Source of the DNA: Paracoccus aerius
GTDB taxonomy: Bacteria > Pseudomonadota > Alphaproteobacteria > Rhodobacterales > Rhodobacteraceae
Direction of reading: 5' to 3'
DNA length: 64,000 nucleotides
NCBI RefSeq assembly: GCF_014656455.1
Contig: NZ_BNCL01000010.1
Span: 62,001-126,000, forward strand
Numbering within the stretch: position 1 is the first letter of the stretch; every line of letters begins with the position of its first letter. The notes below the pieces were generated by a model that saw only the letters and a program-made list of their open reading frames with translations, did no database searches and was not told the DNA's origin. Position numbers and translations under genes: made by a program. This document shows positions 1 through 9,156 of this stretch, piece by piece.

Positions 1-436
1 CGGTGTTCACGGGGACGTGGCGCCAGCCATAGATATAGTGGCCCATCCGCAGGACTTCGGATTCCACGATGGTCCGGCAGGCTTCCTGGGCGGCAAAGTT
101 GGTGCGGGGCAGGAAGACCTGCCCCACGGCGATCAGCTTGGACTGGTCGGGTTCGTGGCCGGTGCGGCGGATCTGGTCATAGAAGAAGGGGACCGGGATC
201 TGGACATGAATCCCCGCGCCGTCGCCGGTCTTGCCATCGGCATCGACCGCGCCCCGGTGCCAGATCGCCTTCAGCGCGTCGATGCCCGACTGCACGACCT
301 TGCGGCTTGGCTTGCCGTCGATATTGACCACCAGGCCCACGCCGCAGGACGAATGTTCGTCTTCTTCGCGATACAGGCTGTTCTTGGCCATCCAGTCGCG
401 AAGGGCCTCTTGTTCCTGCTGCCAATCCTTGCTCAT
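1..436 (-). CDS. gltB: Glutamate synthase large subunit, N-terminal part (runs off left edge)
   Basis: This is the first 145 residues of the NADPH-dependent glutamate synthase alpha subunit, which makes glutamate from glutamine and 2-oxoglutarate. After a propeptide-like stretch of 30 residues comes Cys31 in SSCGVGLVV, the N-terminal nucleophile of the class II glutamine amidotransferase domain, exposed by processing in this family. HRGAVDADGKTGDGAG follows, a typical GATase II segment. The ATG at 436 overlaps the stop of the secreted protein upstream (ATGA), so the two are translationally coupled in the order gltD, small protein, gltB. The remainder lies outside the window. Confidence 0.93.
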   Translation of the reverse strand, partial: MSKDWQQEQEALRDWMAKNSLYREEDEHSSCGVGLVVNIDGKPSRKVVQSGIDALKAIWHRGAVDADGKTGDGAGIHVQIPVPFFYDQIRRTGHEPDQSKLIAVGQVFLPRTNFAAQEACRTIVESEVLRMGHYIYGWRHVPVNT

Positions 437-1131
437 AGCTGGGCCCTTTCGTCCATAAGCTGCGTCAGCAACTGATCGCAGTCGAATTGCGGTGTGGCTT
501 CCCCGAAGCCTTCCTCGCCCGGAAAGGCGAAGGTGACGGGGCTGTCGTTTGTTTCCTGACGTTGGCCGGTCCAGTCTGACTGGGTTTCCACCCCGCCATA
601 GAAACGGCCCATCTTGCGGCTGATGAATTGCTGGCCGGTCCTTTCGATCAGCAATTCGCCATTGGCGTCATAGGTTCTCAACCGGAAGCGGGTCAGTTCC
701 AGCGGCTGGCCGTCGATCACCGTCGTTTCCCCGGTCAGAATGTCCTGGCCCACATGGCGCAGCCGTTCGCCAGTATTCGATTCGGTCCAGAAGTCGAAAT
801 CATCCTGGCCGGTTTCCAGAAGCGTCTGGAAGCTGGCGTGATCCTTGGACCGTTCGACCAGGAAATCGGCCAGCCCGGTGTTGGGATCGCTGCTTTCGAT
901 CCAGCGGGTTTCCTCGTCGATATGGGACAGGTGGCGCAAACCGTCCTCGCCCAGGGTCGCGCTGCGCTGATGGCCTGCGGGATCGGCCGAGCACTGGTAG
1001 TACTGGGTCACCGAGCAGCCGCGGTTCTGCACCGTCGACTGCAACTGGCATCCCTTGGGCGGGGTGAAGGTCGCCGCATGGCCGACCGACGCGGCCAGGG
1101 CAAGTCCCAGTGGCGCGATGATCCGCAGCAT
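433..1131 (-). CDS. Secreted hypothetical protein between gltD and gltB
   Basis: A 232-residue protein of no family I recognise. It begins with a clear signal peptide (MLRIIAPLGLALAASVGHA) followed by a Cys-rich start of the mature part (GCQLQ...GCSVTQYYQC) and a late Cys in FDCDQLL, suggesting disulfides in the periplasm. The start at 1131 is chosen because it gives the signal peptide; an upstream extension would run into gltD. It starts 9 bases after the gltD stop and ends overlapping the gltB start by the ATGA junction, so it is co-transcribed with glutamate synthase. A periplasmic role inside a cytosolic nitrogen-assimilation operon is unexplained. Confidence 0.8.
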   Translation of the reverse strand: MLRIIAPLGLALAASVGHAATFTPPKGCQLQSTVQNRGCSVTQYYQCSADPAGHQRSATLGEDGLRHLSHIDEETRWIESSDPNTGLADFLVERSKDHASFQTLLETGQDDFDFWTESNTGERLRHVGQDILTGETTVIDGQPLELTRFRLRTYDANGELLIERTGQQFISRKMGRFYGGVETQSDWTGQRQETNDSPVTFAFPGEEGFGEATPQFDCDQLLTQLMDERAQL

Positions 1132-1139
1132 CACCGCAC

Positions 1140-2636
1140 CTATTCCGCCGCGACGCGGGCTTCGCCGGTGAGGAAACCGGCAATGGATTCGGCGGCCTCG
1201 CGGCCGTCGCGGATCGCCCAGACGACAAGGGACGCGCCGCGCACGATGTCGCCCACGGCGAAAACGCCGGGCAGGCTGGTCTGGTGGGTCTGGAAATTGG
1301 CCTTGATCGTGCCCCAGCGGGTGACCTCCAGCCCGTCCACGCCCCACAGTTTCGGCAGATCCTCGGGCTCGAAGCCCAGGGCCTTGATGACGAGGTCGGC
1401 GGGTTCGTCGTAATCGGCGCCCTCGATCAGTTCGGGCGACTGGCGGCCCGACACGTCCGGCGCGCCAAGGCGCATCTTCTGGATGCTGACCTGCGCGATC
1501 TGCGTTACCGCGCGCACCGGACCGTCCACGTCGGCTTCCTGGTTGGCGGCGAAGTCGCCGGTCACATGGCCGATGAACTTGCCGGGCGCGGACATCCAGA
1601 CGAAATCGACGCCTTCTTCCTCGGCATTCTGCACCTCGCGCTGCGAACCCGGCATGTTGGCGCGGTCGCGGCGATACAGGCATTTCACCGACAAGGCGCC
1701 CTGGCGGATCGCGGTGCGCACGCAATCCATCGCAGTGTCGCCGCCGCCGATCACGACCACGCGCTTGCCGCGGGCGTTCAACTCGCCATCCTCGAAGTCC
1801 GGCACCTCGTCGCCGAACTCGACCTTGTTGGATGCGGTCAGATAGTCGATGGCCCGCACCACCCCGCCCGCATTGGCGTTGTCGATGTCCAGGTCGCGGG
1901 TCTTGTAGACGCCCGTGGCGATCAGCACGGCATCATGCTTGCCGCGGATCGCGTCAAAGCTGATGTCCTGGCCGACATTGCAGTTCAGGACGAACTCGAC
2001 GCCGCTGTCCGCCAACCATTGGTTGCGGCGCATGACCACGTCCTTTTCCAGCTTGAAGCCGGGGATGCCATAGGTCATCAGCCCGCCTGCGCGGTCATAG
2101 CGGTCATAGACCGTCACCTGGAACCCCCGCGCGCGCAGCATGTGGGCCGCGGACAGGCCGCCGGGACCGGCACCGATGATGCCGACCGATTCGGCGCGTT
2201 CCTGGACTGGCTGGACGGACTTGATCCAGCCTTCTTCCCAAGCGACGTCGTTGATGTATTTCTCGATCGCGCCGATGGTGACGGTGCCGTGGCCCGACTG
2301 CTCGATCACGCAGTTGCCTTCGCACAACCGGTCCTGGGGGCAGATGCGGCCGCAAATCTCGGGAAGGGTGCTGGTCGCCTGGCTGACCTGCCAGGCCTCG
2401 AACAGACGCCCCTCGGCGGTCAGGCGCAGCCAGTCGGGGATGTTGTTGTGAAGCGGGCAGTGGCTTTGGCAATAAGGCACGCCGCACTGGCTGCACCGGC
2501 TGGCCTGTTCGGCGGCCTTGGCCCTGGCAAATTCGCGGTAAATCTCGTGGAAGTCTTCGCTGCGTTCGGTCGCCGGACGTTTTTCGGGCATCTCGCGCGG
2601 GGTCGAGACGAACTTGAGCATGTTTTGCGTGGCCAT
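1140..2636 (-). CDS. gltD: Glutamate synthase small subunit
   Basis: The beta subunit of NADPH-GOGAT takes electrons from NADPH through FAD and passes them to the large subunit. The 498-residue protein shows the N-terminal cysteine clusters CSQCGVPYCQSHCP and CGRICPQDRLCEGNC for two 4Fe-4S centres, then the FAD dinucleotide fold (GAGPGGLSAA) and the NADPH fold (GGGDTAMD). The start at 2636 is preferred over an in-frame ATG at 2672 because GGAAGG sits about 10 bases upstream and the family begins near MLKF. It is the first gene of the minus-strand gltD-X-gltB operon. Confidence 0.95.
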   Translation of the reverse strand: MATQNMLKFVSTPREMPEKRPATERSEDFHEIYREFARAKAAEQASRCSQCGVPYCQSHCPLHNNIPDWLRLTAEGRLFEAWQVSQATSTLPEICGRICPQDRLCEGNCVIEQSGHGTVTIGAIEKYINDVAWEEGWIKSVQPVQERAESVGIIGAGPGGLSAAHMLRARGFQVTVYDRYDRAGGLMTYGIPGFKLEKDVVMRRNQWLADSGVEFVLNCNVGQDISFDAIRGKHDAVLIATGVYKTRDLDIDNANAGGVVRAIDYLTASNKVEFGDEVPDFEDGELNARGKRVVVIGGGDTAMDCVRTAIRQGALSVKCLYRRDRANMPGSQREVQNAEEEGVDFVWMSAPGKFIGHVTGDFAANQEADVDGPVRAVTQIAQVSIQKMRLGAPDVSGRQSPELIEGADYDEPADLVIKALGFEPEDLPKLWGVDGLEVTRWGTIKANFQTHQTSLPGVFAVGDIVRGASLVVWAIRDGREAAESIAGFLTGEARVAAE

Positions 2637-2703
2637 GGCTGCGCGACCTTCCAATAACAGGAACTTCCGCAAACGCAGTAAACCAGGGCCACCGGCATTA
2701 AAA

Positions 2704-2718
2704 GTCAGCTATGCTGAC
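2704..2718. promoter_or_regulatory. Inverted repeat upstream of gltD
   Basis: GTCAGC-TAT-GCTGAC is a perfect 6-bp inverted repeat with a 3-base spacer, lying 68 bases upstream of the gltD start in an AT-richer intergenic stretch (2637-2788). Its position suits an operator for the glutamate synthase operon, for example for an Lrp- or GntR-like regulator. No regulator is identified from sequence, so the assignment is an inference. Confidence 0.35.
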
Positions 2719-2788
2719 CTAATACCCATATTTATGCCTTGATGCTGAAAAAAGTTCGCTCAAGGTCACAAAAATAGGTCAGGACGCG

Positions 2789-3592
2789 TTACCAACCTGC
2801 CCAAATCCCCAGCAAAGCGATGATCCCGACCGCGATGCGCCACCAGCCGAACAAGGCATAGCCATGCTGCGAGACATAGCCCAGCAGCCAGCGGACCACG
2901 ATCAGCGCCGTCAGCAAGGCCGCAATGAAGCCGATGGCGATATTGCCCAAGGCGCTTGCGTCCAGAAGGTCGCGGTTCTTCAGCAGGTCCAGCGTGAAGG
3001 CCCCCAACATCGTGGGCATTGCCAGGAAAAAGGAAAACTCTGCCGCCGACCGCTTGTCCGCGCCCAAAAGCAGACCGCCCACGATGGTCGCACCCGAGCG
3101 TGAAACGCCGGGGATCATCGCCAGGCACTGGAACAGGCCGATCTTGAAGGCGACCGACAAGGGAAAATCCTCGGCCCGGGCATAGACCGGATGGGTGGCG
3201 CGGCGATCCACCCACAGCAGCACGATGCCGCCCAGGATCAGCATCACCGCGATCAGAACGGGCGTCTCGAACAGCACCGTCTTGATAAAGCCATGGGCCA
3301 GGACGCCGATCGCCACGGCGGGCAGGAAGGCCAGCAGCACCGCCCCGACAAAGCGGCGGGCGGCCGGATCATGGGGGGCGGACGTCAGAACTTGGACGAT
3401 CCGCGCGGAATAGATGCCCAGGATCGCCAGCAGCGCGCCCAATTGGATCAGCACCTCGAAGCTGCGACCGGGCGAATCGAAGCCCAGGAAATGCCCCGCC
3501 AGCAGGATATGTCCGGTCGAGGACACCGGAATGAACTCGGTCAGGCCCTCGAGAATCCCGAGAACCGCGGCAACGATCGTGTTGTGTTCCAT
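2789..3592 (-). CDS. uppP: Undecaprenyl-diphosphatase
   Basis: UppP (BacA) dephosphorylates undecaprenyl diphosphate, recycling the lipid carrier for peptidoglycan and conferring bacitracin tolerance. The 267-residue multi-pass membrane protein carries both family signatures: the Glu-rich motif [15 protein letters not shown] near residue 15 and PGVSRSGAT near residue 160. Length is normal for the family. Its start codon shares one base with the stop of the NDUFA9-like gene upstream (TGATG), so the two form a coupled minus-strand pair. Confidence 0.95.
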   Translation of the reverse strand: MEHNTIVAAVLGILEGLTEFIPVSSTGHILLAGHFLGFDSPGRSFEVLIQLGALLAILGIYSARIVQVLTSAPHDPAARRFVGAVLLAFLPAVAIGVLAHGFIKTVLFETPVLIAVMLILGGIVLLWVDRRATHPVYARAEDFPLSVAFKIGLFQCLAMIPGVSRSGATIVGGLLLGADKRSAAEFSFFLAMPTMLGAFTLDLLKNRDLLDASALGNIAIGFIAALLTALIVVRWLLGYVSQHGYALFGWWRIAVGIIALLGIWAGW

Positions 3593-4578
3593 CAGTCTGC
3601 GCGCAGGTTCTTGGCCGACTGCTTGATCGCGTCATACTGACCCGAGGGACGGAAGCGCCACAGATAGTCGTCGATCACCGCCTCGGCCGCCACGGGCTGG
3701 ATGCCAAGCTCGGCAAAGCCGCGCGCCGCGGGCGAGACGACATTGTCGGCGCGCAGCAGCGCAAGCTGGTCGCGTGTCAGGATCGTGTTCGTGAACAGCC
3801 CGCCGGTCAGGAACTGCAGGACACCCAGCACCCCTGCGCCGATGCCCGCCCCCCAGAAGGGCAGGTTCACCACGCCGCGCCGGCGCATCGTCGACTTCAG
3901 CACCTGCTCGACAACCTGCCGGACAGTCAGCACATCCGGCCCGCCCAGTTCATAGATGCCGGGCGCCGCCTCTCCGGTCGCGCCCTTGACGGCGGCCAGA
4001 GCCACGTCGTCGACGAAGACCGGCTGCAAGCGCGTCTTGCCCCCGACGATCGGCAGGACCGGACCAAAGCGGGTCATGGCGGCAAAGCGGTTATAGAAAT
4101 TGTCGCCCTGGCCGAAGATGACCGAGGGACGCAGGATCACGGCATCGGGCCGATGCTTCAGCACCGCCGATTCGCCTCGTGCCTTGCTGGCGATATAGGG
4201 GCTGTCCGATCCCGGATCGACGCCAAGGCCGGATATATGGACCACCCGGTCCACGCCCATCTCGACCGACAGGCGGGCGATACGTTCGGCCCCTTGTTCG
4301 AAGACGGCCTGAAAGGTGCTCTTGCCCTTGGGGGCCAGGATGTTGACGCAGTTCACGACCGCGTCCGCGCCCACCATGGCCGCGCGCACCGACAGGTCGT
4401 CGCGGATATTGCACAGGATCGGCTGGACCTGGCCCACTGCGCCATAGGTGCGGGTGAACAGCGCCTCGTCCGGGCGGCGGACGGCGATGCGCACGCGCCA
4501 GCCGCGCTTGGCCATCTGCCGGGCGATGTGCCGGCCGACAAAGCCGGACCCGCCATAGATCGTGACCAGTTTCGCCAT
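3592..4578 (-). CDS. NDUFA9-like NAD(P)-binding epimerase/reductase
   Basis: A 328-residue atypical/extended short-chain dehydrogenase. The nucleotide-binding glycine motif [12 protein letters not shown] is at the N-terminus and the active-site-like YIASK is at about residue 125. It resembles proteins annotated as the complex I NDUFA9 subunit family in Rhodobacteraceae, whose role in respiration is not settled for bacteria. The start at 4578 is chosen because the Rossmann fold begins directly after it; a longer open frame upstream crosses the tRNA gene and is not coding. It is translationally coupled to uppP. Confidence 0.88.
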   Translation of the reverse strand: MAKLVTIYGGSGFVGRHIARQMAKRGWRVRIAVRRPDEALFTRTYGAVGQVQPILCNIRDDLSVRAAMVGADAVVNCVNILAPKGKSTFQAVFEQGAERIARLSVEMGVDRVVHISGLGVDPGSDSPYIASKARGESAVLKHRPDAVILRPSVIFGQGDNFYNRFAAMTRFGPVLPIVGGKTRLQPVFVDDVALAAVKGATGEAAPGIYELGGPDVLTVRQVVEQVLKSTMRRRGVVNLPFWGAGIGAGVLGVLQFLTGGLFTNTILTRDQLALLRADNVVSPAARGFAELGIQPVAAEAVIDDYLWRFRPSGQYDAIKQSAKNLRAD

Positions 4579-4716
4579 GGGCGTCTCGCCTCCTTCATGC
4601 CGATGTCTGGTGGTTCCATATCCAAGCGCGGGCCGCGCGACAAGGCGCGGGGCGGGCCATTGCGGCTGCGGCAGGATGGCGCGGCAGATTTTCGACAGAT
4701 TTCTGTCAGACCCCCA

Positions 4717-4745
4717 TTGACGCCCCCTGCGGCTGCCTTTAATCA
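4717..4745 (+). promoter_or_regulatory. Probable sigma-70 promoter of tRNA-Leu
   Basis: TTGACG at 4717-4722 and TAATCA at 4740-4745 are separated by 17 bases, and the mature tRNA begins 18 bases further on. This is a good housekeeping-type promoter in the expected position for a single tRNA transcription unit. Confidence 0.65.
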
Positions 4746-4762
4746 GCCGCTCACACCAGTTG

Positions 4763-4847
4763 GCCCAGATGGCGGAATTGGTAGACGCGCACGGTTCAGG
4801 TCCGTGTGCCGCAAGGCGTGGAGGTTCGAGTCCTCTTCTGGGCACCA
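4763..4847 (+). tRNA. tRNA-Leu (anticodon CAG)
   Basis: A class II tRNA of 85 bases including an encoded 3' CCA. The acceptor stem is GCCCAGA pairing with TCTGGGC (4837-4843), followed by A and CCA. The anticodon loop TTCAGGT puts CAG at 4797-4799, reading CUG leucine codons, the dominant Leu codon in this GC-rich DNA. A long variable arm follows, and the T-loop is GGTTCGAGTCC. A promoter and a strong terminator flank it. Confidence 0.96.
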
Positions 4848-4848
4848 T

Positions 4849-4888
4849 AAAAAGCCCCCGGAAAACTTCGGTTTTCCGGGGGCTTTTT
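4849..4888 (+). terminator. Strong Rho-independent terminator after tRNA-Leu
   Basis: An uninterrupted 18-bp inverted repeat closed by a TTCG tetraloop, ending in CTTTTT and starting with AAAAAG. It can therefore terminate in both directions: the tRNA on plus and the DoxX gene on minus. Confidence 0.95.
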
Positions 4889-4957
4889 ACTTGTGGAAAC
4901 TTGGCAGCAAGCCTGGCTCGGGGCGGGACAAGCCCGCCCCTGCTGTCGTAGGCCTTG

Positions 4958-5407
4958 TCAGAACTGCTTGCCCCAGGCGCGGTCCAGCGACAGCCGGCCA
5001 CCGCCATGCGCGGCGAAATACAGCGTCAGGCCCAGCCACAGCAGCGACTTCTCGGCCCCAGCGAATCCCTCGGCCTGGACAACCCAGTGGAAATAGGTGG
5101 TCACGCACAGGACTATCGATGTCGCGACGGCGGCCGGGCGGGTCAAAAGGCCCAGGACCAGAAGCAGGCCGCCAAGGAACTCGGTCCCCGCCAGAAGCGG
5201 CGACCACAGCCAGCCGGGCGTGAAGCCCAGTCCCTCGACCATCCCGACGGCACCCATCGGGTTCATGATTTTGGGAAAGCCATGGACCATGAAGGCCGCG
5301 CCGCAGATGACGCGCATGTAAAGGACCGTCAGCGGCGCGACGGCGGCATAAAGGCCCTGCAGGCCGGGAATGATCAGGCGGGTGTTGGTGGTGTTGTAAT
5401 CGGACAT
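4958..5407 (-). CDS. DoxX family membrane protein
   Basis: A 149-residue membrane protein with four predicted hydrophobic segments. It has the DoxX-type layout [19 protein letters not shown], then [20 protein letters not shown]. DoxX proteins are inner-membrane components, in some bacteria linked to redox stress or thiosulfate oxidation, but the function here is not defined. The start at 5407 gives the family-like N-terminus. It is a single gene facing the tRNA terminator. Confidence 0.85.
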   Translation of the reverse strand: MSDYNTTNTRLIIPGLQGLYAAVAPLTVLYMRVICGAAFMVHGFPKIMNPMGAVGMVEGLGFTPGWLWSPLLAGTEFLGGLLLVLGLLTRPAAVATSIVLCVTTYFHWVVQAEGFAGAEKSLLWLGLTLYFAAHGGGRLSLDRAWGKQF

Positions 5408-5507
5408 GGTCGTTGATCCCATTCGTCTTGCAGCCGGACCCCGGCGCAAGGAAAAGTCGGTGTTCGCCCCATGGGGGCAGGTTCAGGCGGTGCTTCGAAA
5501 TCGGGGA

Positions 5508-5816
5508 TCAGGCCTGGGGCGGACGCCAGGGAGCCAGGCGGCGCGCGTCGGTCGCCACAACAGCCGCGTAGGTCATCTGCAGGCGGGACTGGGGGCGTAC
5601 GGCCTTGGCATCATCCTGGGACGGCGCCAGGCAGACAAAGCAGATGCCGGATTTCTTGGATGTCTCGGACCTGGCGTCGGGCAGCGCTGCCGCATAGCAC
5701 ATGTCATCGGCGCGGATCTGCGCGCTGCAGGGCGGGCGGGTGATCTGGGCACCCGCCACGGTGACGGACATCGCCAAAAGCGACACCATCAGCATGACTG
5801 TGGCAAGAACTCTCAT
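5508..5816 (-). CDS. Small secreted hypothetical protein
   Basis: A 102-residue protein with a convincing signal peptide (about residues 1-23, ending VAGAQ) and four cysteines in the mature part (PPCSAQ, DMCYAAAL, GICFVCLA). The spacing suggests two disulfides or a metal site. I do not recognise the family. It is transcribed divergently from the DUF1269 gene across a 151-base gap. The call rests on the signal peptide, the cysteine pattern and sensible codon use; it could still be spurious. Confidence 0.55.
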   Translation of the reverse strand: MRVLATVMLMVSLLAMSVTVAGAQITRPPCSAQIRADDMCYAAALPDARSETSKKSGICFVCLAPSQDDAKAVRPQSRLQMTYAAVVATDARRLAPWRPPQA

Positions 5817-5967
5817 CCCGGGGCAGGCCCATCGTTGCGACTGGGCCGATATGGCGCAGCATCCGGCCGATTTTCAAGCGGCATCGTGGCTTTGTGCTTC
5901 ACATTGGCGAAAGCCTGGGCTGTCCTGTTCATTGGACGCGCGATGGGCTGGAAAAAAGGAGAAAGCC

Positions 5968-6501
5968 ATGTCGGAACTGATCGTCATTGCCTTCGACGAC
6001 GAGGCCACCGGATTCGAACTGCGGGCAGAACTGGTGAAGATGCAATCCGAATACCTGATCGAGATGGAGGACGCGGTTGTCGTCACCCGCCCGGCCGAGG
6101 ACGACATCAAGCTGCACCAGGCCATCAACCTGACGGCGGCGGGCGCGCTTGGCGGGGGCTTCTGGGGCACCTTCATCGGGCTGATCTTCCTGAATCCATT
6201 GATCGGGGCGGCGGTGGGGGCGGCCTCGGGGGCGCTTGCGGGCAAGCTGTCGGACGTGGGCATCAACGACGACTTCATGCGCGACACGGCACGATCCCTG
6301 CCGCCGGGCGGGTCAGCGGTCTTCGTGCTGCTGCGCAAGATGACGGCGGACAAGGTGCTAGACCGGCTGCAATCCTTCCACCACCGGGGCCGGGTCCTGA
6401 AGACCTCGCTGTCGCAAGAGGACGAGGACCGGCTGCGCGACGCCCTGTCTGGCAATGCCGCATCCGTGCCGCCGGTGGTGCCCCCGGCCGCGGGCGCTTG
6501 A
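5968..6501 (+). CDS. DUF1269 domain protein
   Basis: A 177-residue protein of the DUF1269 family, preceded by AAAAAAGGAGAAAG as ribosome-binding site. The N-terminus MSELIVIAFDDE and the glycine-rich central hydrophobic region (TAAGALGGGFWGTFIGLI, residues about 55-95) match the family, which is annotated as a predicted membrane protein of unknown role. The C-terminus is Pro/Ala-rich. The mtgA start lies 33 bases downstream, so the two are probably one unit. Confidence 0.85.
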   Translation: MSELIVIAFDDEATGFELRAELVKMQSEYLIEMEDAVVVTRPAEDDIKLHQAINLTAAGALGGGFWGTFIGLIFLNPLIGAAVGAASGALAGKLSDVGINDDFMRDTARSLPPGGSAVFVLLRKMTADKVLDRLQSFHHRGRVLKTSLSQEDEDRLRDALSGNAASVPPVVPPAAGA

Positions 6502-6534
6502 CGCAAGCCGGGGCCGCATGAGACAGGGCGGCGC

Positions 6535-7263
6535 ATGGTCCTGCGCATCCTCTTCAGCCCGCCCGCCGACGATCCCGCGTCGGAGATGCGCCCGGTCCGC
6601 TGGCGTCCCCTGCGGCGGCTGCTGATCTGGACGCGGTGGCTGGCACTGCGTTTCCTGGCGCTGATGCTGGGGCTGGTGATGTTCTATGCCCTGGTCAACC
6701 CGCCCACGACCTGGACCATCGCCTCCGAGGCGACCGCGCCGCGGGCCTGGGTGAACCTCGAGGACATCTCGCCTGCGATGCGCCGGTCGGTGGTCGCGGC
6801 CGAGGACGCGAACTTCTGCCTGCACTGGGGCTTCGACGTGGTCGAGATCCGCAAGGTCGTGGCCTCGGGATCGACGCGGGGGGCGTCGACGCTGACCCAG
6901 CAGACGGCCAAGAACGTCTTTCTGTGGCAGGGGCGAAGCTGGACCCGAAAGGTCCTGGAAACCGCCTTCACGCCGATGATCGAGGCCTTCTGGTCCAAGC
7001 GCCGCATCCTTGAGGTCTATCTGAACGTGGCCGAGTTCGGGCCGGGCATCTTCGGGATCAAGGCGGCGGCGCGTGAGTATTTTGGCACCACGCCGGACAA
7101 GCTGACGCCCGTGCAGGCGGCGCGGCTTGCCGCCGTGCTGCCCTCGCCCAAGACGCGCGGCGTCAACCGGGCCTCGAACCGGTCGCGCGCGATTGCCGAC
7201 GGGGCGGCCACCATTCAGCGCGACGGACGCGCCGATTGCTTCGCCGCTGCCCGCGCCGGTTGA
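6535..7263 (+). CDS. mtgA: Monofunctional biosynthetic peptidoglycan transglycosylase
   Basis: MtgA polymerises lipid II into glycan strands at the inner membrane. The 242-residue protein has an N-terminal anchor (about residues 30-53) and the glycosyltransferase family 51 motifs in order: AAEDANFCLHWGFD with the catalytic Glu, GASTLTQQTAKN, the basic KRRILEVYLNVAEFG, and FGIKAAAREYFG. Length is normal for the monofunctional enzyme. It follows the DUF1269 gene closely. Confidence 0.95.
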   Translation: MVLRILFSPPADDPASEMRPVRWRPLRRLLIWTRWLALRFLALMLGLVMFYALVNPPTTWTIASEATAPRAWVNLEDISPAMRRSVVAAEDANFCLHWGFDVVEIRKVVASGSTRGASTLTQQTAKNVFLWQGRSWTRKVLETAFTPMIEAFWSKRRILEVYLNVAEFGPGIFGIKAAAREYFGTTPDKLTPVQAARLAAVLPSPKTRGVNRASNRSRAIADGAATIQRDGRADCFAAARAG

Positions 7264-7324
7264 AACGCGGCGGGGGCAGGCTTATCAAGGCCGGATTGCG
7301 AAGCAGGGATTCTTGAAGCAGGCG

Positions 7325-8011
7325 ATGAACAGCAACACCCAGACCACGCGGCTTTATCACACGGCGCTGTCACCTTTCTGCCGCAAGGTCCGGCTGGTCC
7401 TGGCCGAGAAGAAGATCGAGGTCGAGCTGGTCGAGGAGCGTTACTGGGAAAGTCCGCCCGACCTGAAGCGGCGCAATCCCGCCGGCAAGCTGCCGGTCCT
7501 GCGCCACCGCGGCAACATGCTGGCCGAAAGCCAGGCGATCATCGAATACCTGGACGAGGCCGTGCCCTCTCCCGCGCTGATGCCCCCCACGCCGCTGGAA
7601 CGCCACGAGGTGCGCCGGCTCTGCGCCTGGTTCGACGACAAGTTCAACACCGAGGTGACGGTGCCGATCCTGACCGAGCGGGTGTGGAAGAAGGTCACCC
7701 GGCAGGGCTATCCGGACAGCCGTGTGGTCAAGGAGGGCCTGCGCGCCATCAAGGAGCATATCGACTATCTGACCACGCTGCTGGAAACCCGCCGCTGGCT
7801 GGCCGGGAACAGCCTGTCGCTGGCCGATTTCACGGCTGCCGCGCATTTTTCCTGCCTCGACTATATCTCGGACGTGGACTGGGACCGGTCGGAATCCTTG
7901 CGCGACTGGTATGCGACGATCAAGTCGCGCCCGGCCTTCCGGTCGATCCTGGCCGACCAGGTTCCGGGGATCCACCCGGCCCCCCACTATGCCGAGCTTG
8001 ACTTCGGATAA
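7325..8011 (+). CDS. Glutathione S-transferase family protein (FzlA-like)
   Basis: A 228-residue protein with a thioredoxin-like N-terminal domain ([40 protein letters not shown]) and a helical C-terminal domain (residues about 95-220). In alphaproteobacteria a GST-fold protein with this N-terminus, FzlA, binds FtsZ and supports cell constriction. The resemblance suggests, but does not prove, that role. The start at 7325 is chosen over upstream frames because the fold starts immediately after it. queG lies downstream after a repeat-type intergenic element. Confidence 0.85.
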   Translation: MNSNTQTTRLYHTALSPFCRKVRLVLAEKKIEVELVEERYWESPPDLKRRNPAGKLPVLRHRGNMLAESQAIIEYLDEAVPSPALMPPTPLERHEVRRLCAWFDDKFNTEVTVPILTERVWKKVTRQGYPDSRVVKEGLRAIKEHIDYLTTLLETRRWLAGNSLSLADFTAAAHFSCLDYISDVDWDRSESLRDWYATIKSRPAFRSILADQVPGIHPAPHYAELDFG

Positions 8012-8138
8012 GACCGGGGGCGCTTCGCCCCCCCAGCCTGCCGCAAGGCGGCAGGCGTTCGCCGCTGGAAAAGGTCCACCGGACCTTTTCCCGGGCGCGT
8101 CTCACCCCCCCGAGGATATTTATGCCAAAGTGAAAGAG
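8012..8138 (+). repeat. Composite intergenic hairpin element ending in a GAGGATATTT motif (copy 1)
   Basis: Three stem-loops in a row: GGGGGCG/CGCCCCC (8016-8032), CCTGCCGC/GCGGCAGG (8037-8055) and AAAAGGTCC/GGACCTTTT (8069-8089). They are followed by CCCCGAGGATATTT and GCCAAAGTGAAAGAG (8107-8138). The last part also supplies the Shine-Dalgarno-like GAGG and the GTG start of queG. Related copies lie at 19977-20041 and 55060-55117. It is probably a dispersed, transcript-ending element that has recruited a translation start. Confidence 0.65.
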
Positions 8139-9152
8139 CGTCTGGCGGCCGAGGCCGAGGCGGTCGGGTTTTCGCGGATGCGGGTCACGACGCCGGATGC
8201 CGTGCCGGAGGTGGCAGAACGGTTGCAGCAGTTTCTGGAGGCCGGGCGGCAGGGGCAAATGGCCTGGATGTCCGAGCGGGCGCATTGGCGCGGCAATCCG
8301 GCCGCACTGTGGCCCGAGGCCAGGTCGGTCATCATGCTGGCCGAGCTTTACACGCCGGACCATGATCCGCTGGGCGTGCTGGACCAGACCGACCGCGCGG
8401 CGATCAGTGTCTATGCCCAGGGCCGCGATTACCACGACTTGGTCAAGAAGCGCTTGAAGCAGCTTGGCCGCTGGCTGCTGGCACAGGTCCCGGGCCAGCA
8501 GATCAAGGTCTTCGTCGATACCGCGCCGGTGATGGAAAAGCCGCTGGCGCAGGCGGCCGGGCTGGGCTGGCAGGGCAAGCATACCAATCTTCTGTCGCGC
8601 GATCTGGGAAGCTGGTTCTTCCTGGGCTCGATCTTCACGACCGCCGCCCTGCCCCCGGATGCGCCCGAGATTTCCCATTGCGGATCCTGCCGCGCCTGTC
8701 TTGACGCCTGCCCGACCGGCGCCTTTCCCGCGCCCTATCAGCTGGACGCGCGGCGTTGCATTTCCTACCTGACGATCGAGCACAAGGGTCCGGTCGATCC
8801 CGAACTGCGCCCCCTGATGGGCAACCGGATCTATGGCTGCGACGATTGCCTGGCCGTCTGCCCCTGGAACAAGTTCGCCCAGGCCGGGTCCGAGATGCGC
8901 TATCGCGGCATCGTCGGCGCGCCGCCCTTGGCCGAGCTGGCGGTGCTGGACGATGCGGGCTTCCGCGCGCGCTTTTCCGGCAGCCCGATCAAACGCATCG
9001 GGCGCGACCGCTTCGTACGCAACGTGCTTTATGCGATCGGGAACTCGGGCGATCCGTCGCTGGCGGAACTGGCGCGGGGGCTGACAGGCGACCCGGATCC
9101 CGCCGTGGCCGATGCGGCGCGGTGGGCGATGGGGCGGCTGGCCGAGGGCTGA
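8130..9152 (+). CDS. queG: Epoxyqueuosine reductase
   Basis: QueG performs the last step of queuosine synthesis in tRNA, reducing epoxyqueuosine with a cobalamin and 4Fe-4S cofactor. The 340-residue protein carries [15 protein letters not shown] and [10 protein letters not shown], the two ferredoxin-type cluster motifs, near residues 190 and 235. A HEAT-like tail follows ([12 protein letters not shown]). The GTG at 8130 is the likeliest start, because the family begins near LKERLAAEA; upstream in-frame ATGs lie inside the GST gene. It ends 4 bases from the RTX gene on the other strand. Confidence 0.93.
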   Translation: MKERLAAEAEAVGFSRMRVTTPDAVPEVAERLQQFLEAGRQGQMAWMSERAHWRGNPAALWPEARSVIMLAELYTPDHDPLGVLDQTDRAAISVYAQGRDYHDLVKKRLKQLGRWLLAQVPGQQIKVFVDTAPVMEKPLAQAAGLGWQGKHTNLLSRDLGSWFFLGSIFTTAALPPDAPEISHCGSCRACLDACPTGAFPAPYQLDARRCISYLTIEHKGPVDPELRPLMGNRIYGCDDCLAVCPWNKFAQAGSEMRYRGIVGAPPLAELAVLDDAGFRARFSGSPIKRIGRDRFVRNVLYAIGNSGDPSLAELARGLTGDPDPAVADAARWAMGRLAEG

Positions 9153-9156
9153 GCCG

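Noticed and set aside
4760..4951. Small open frame across the tRNA gene
   Set aside because: It coincides with tRNA-Leu and its terminator; no ribosome-binding site or protein similarity.
8012..8129. Insertion sequence remnant between the GST and queG genes
   Set aside because: No transposase fragment or target duplication; the structure is a set of short hairpins shared with two other intergenic sites.
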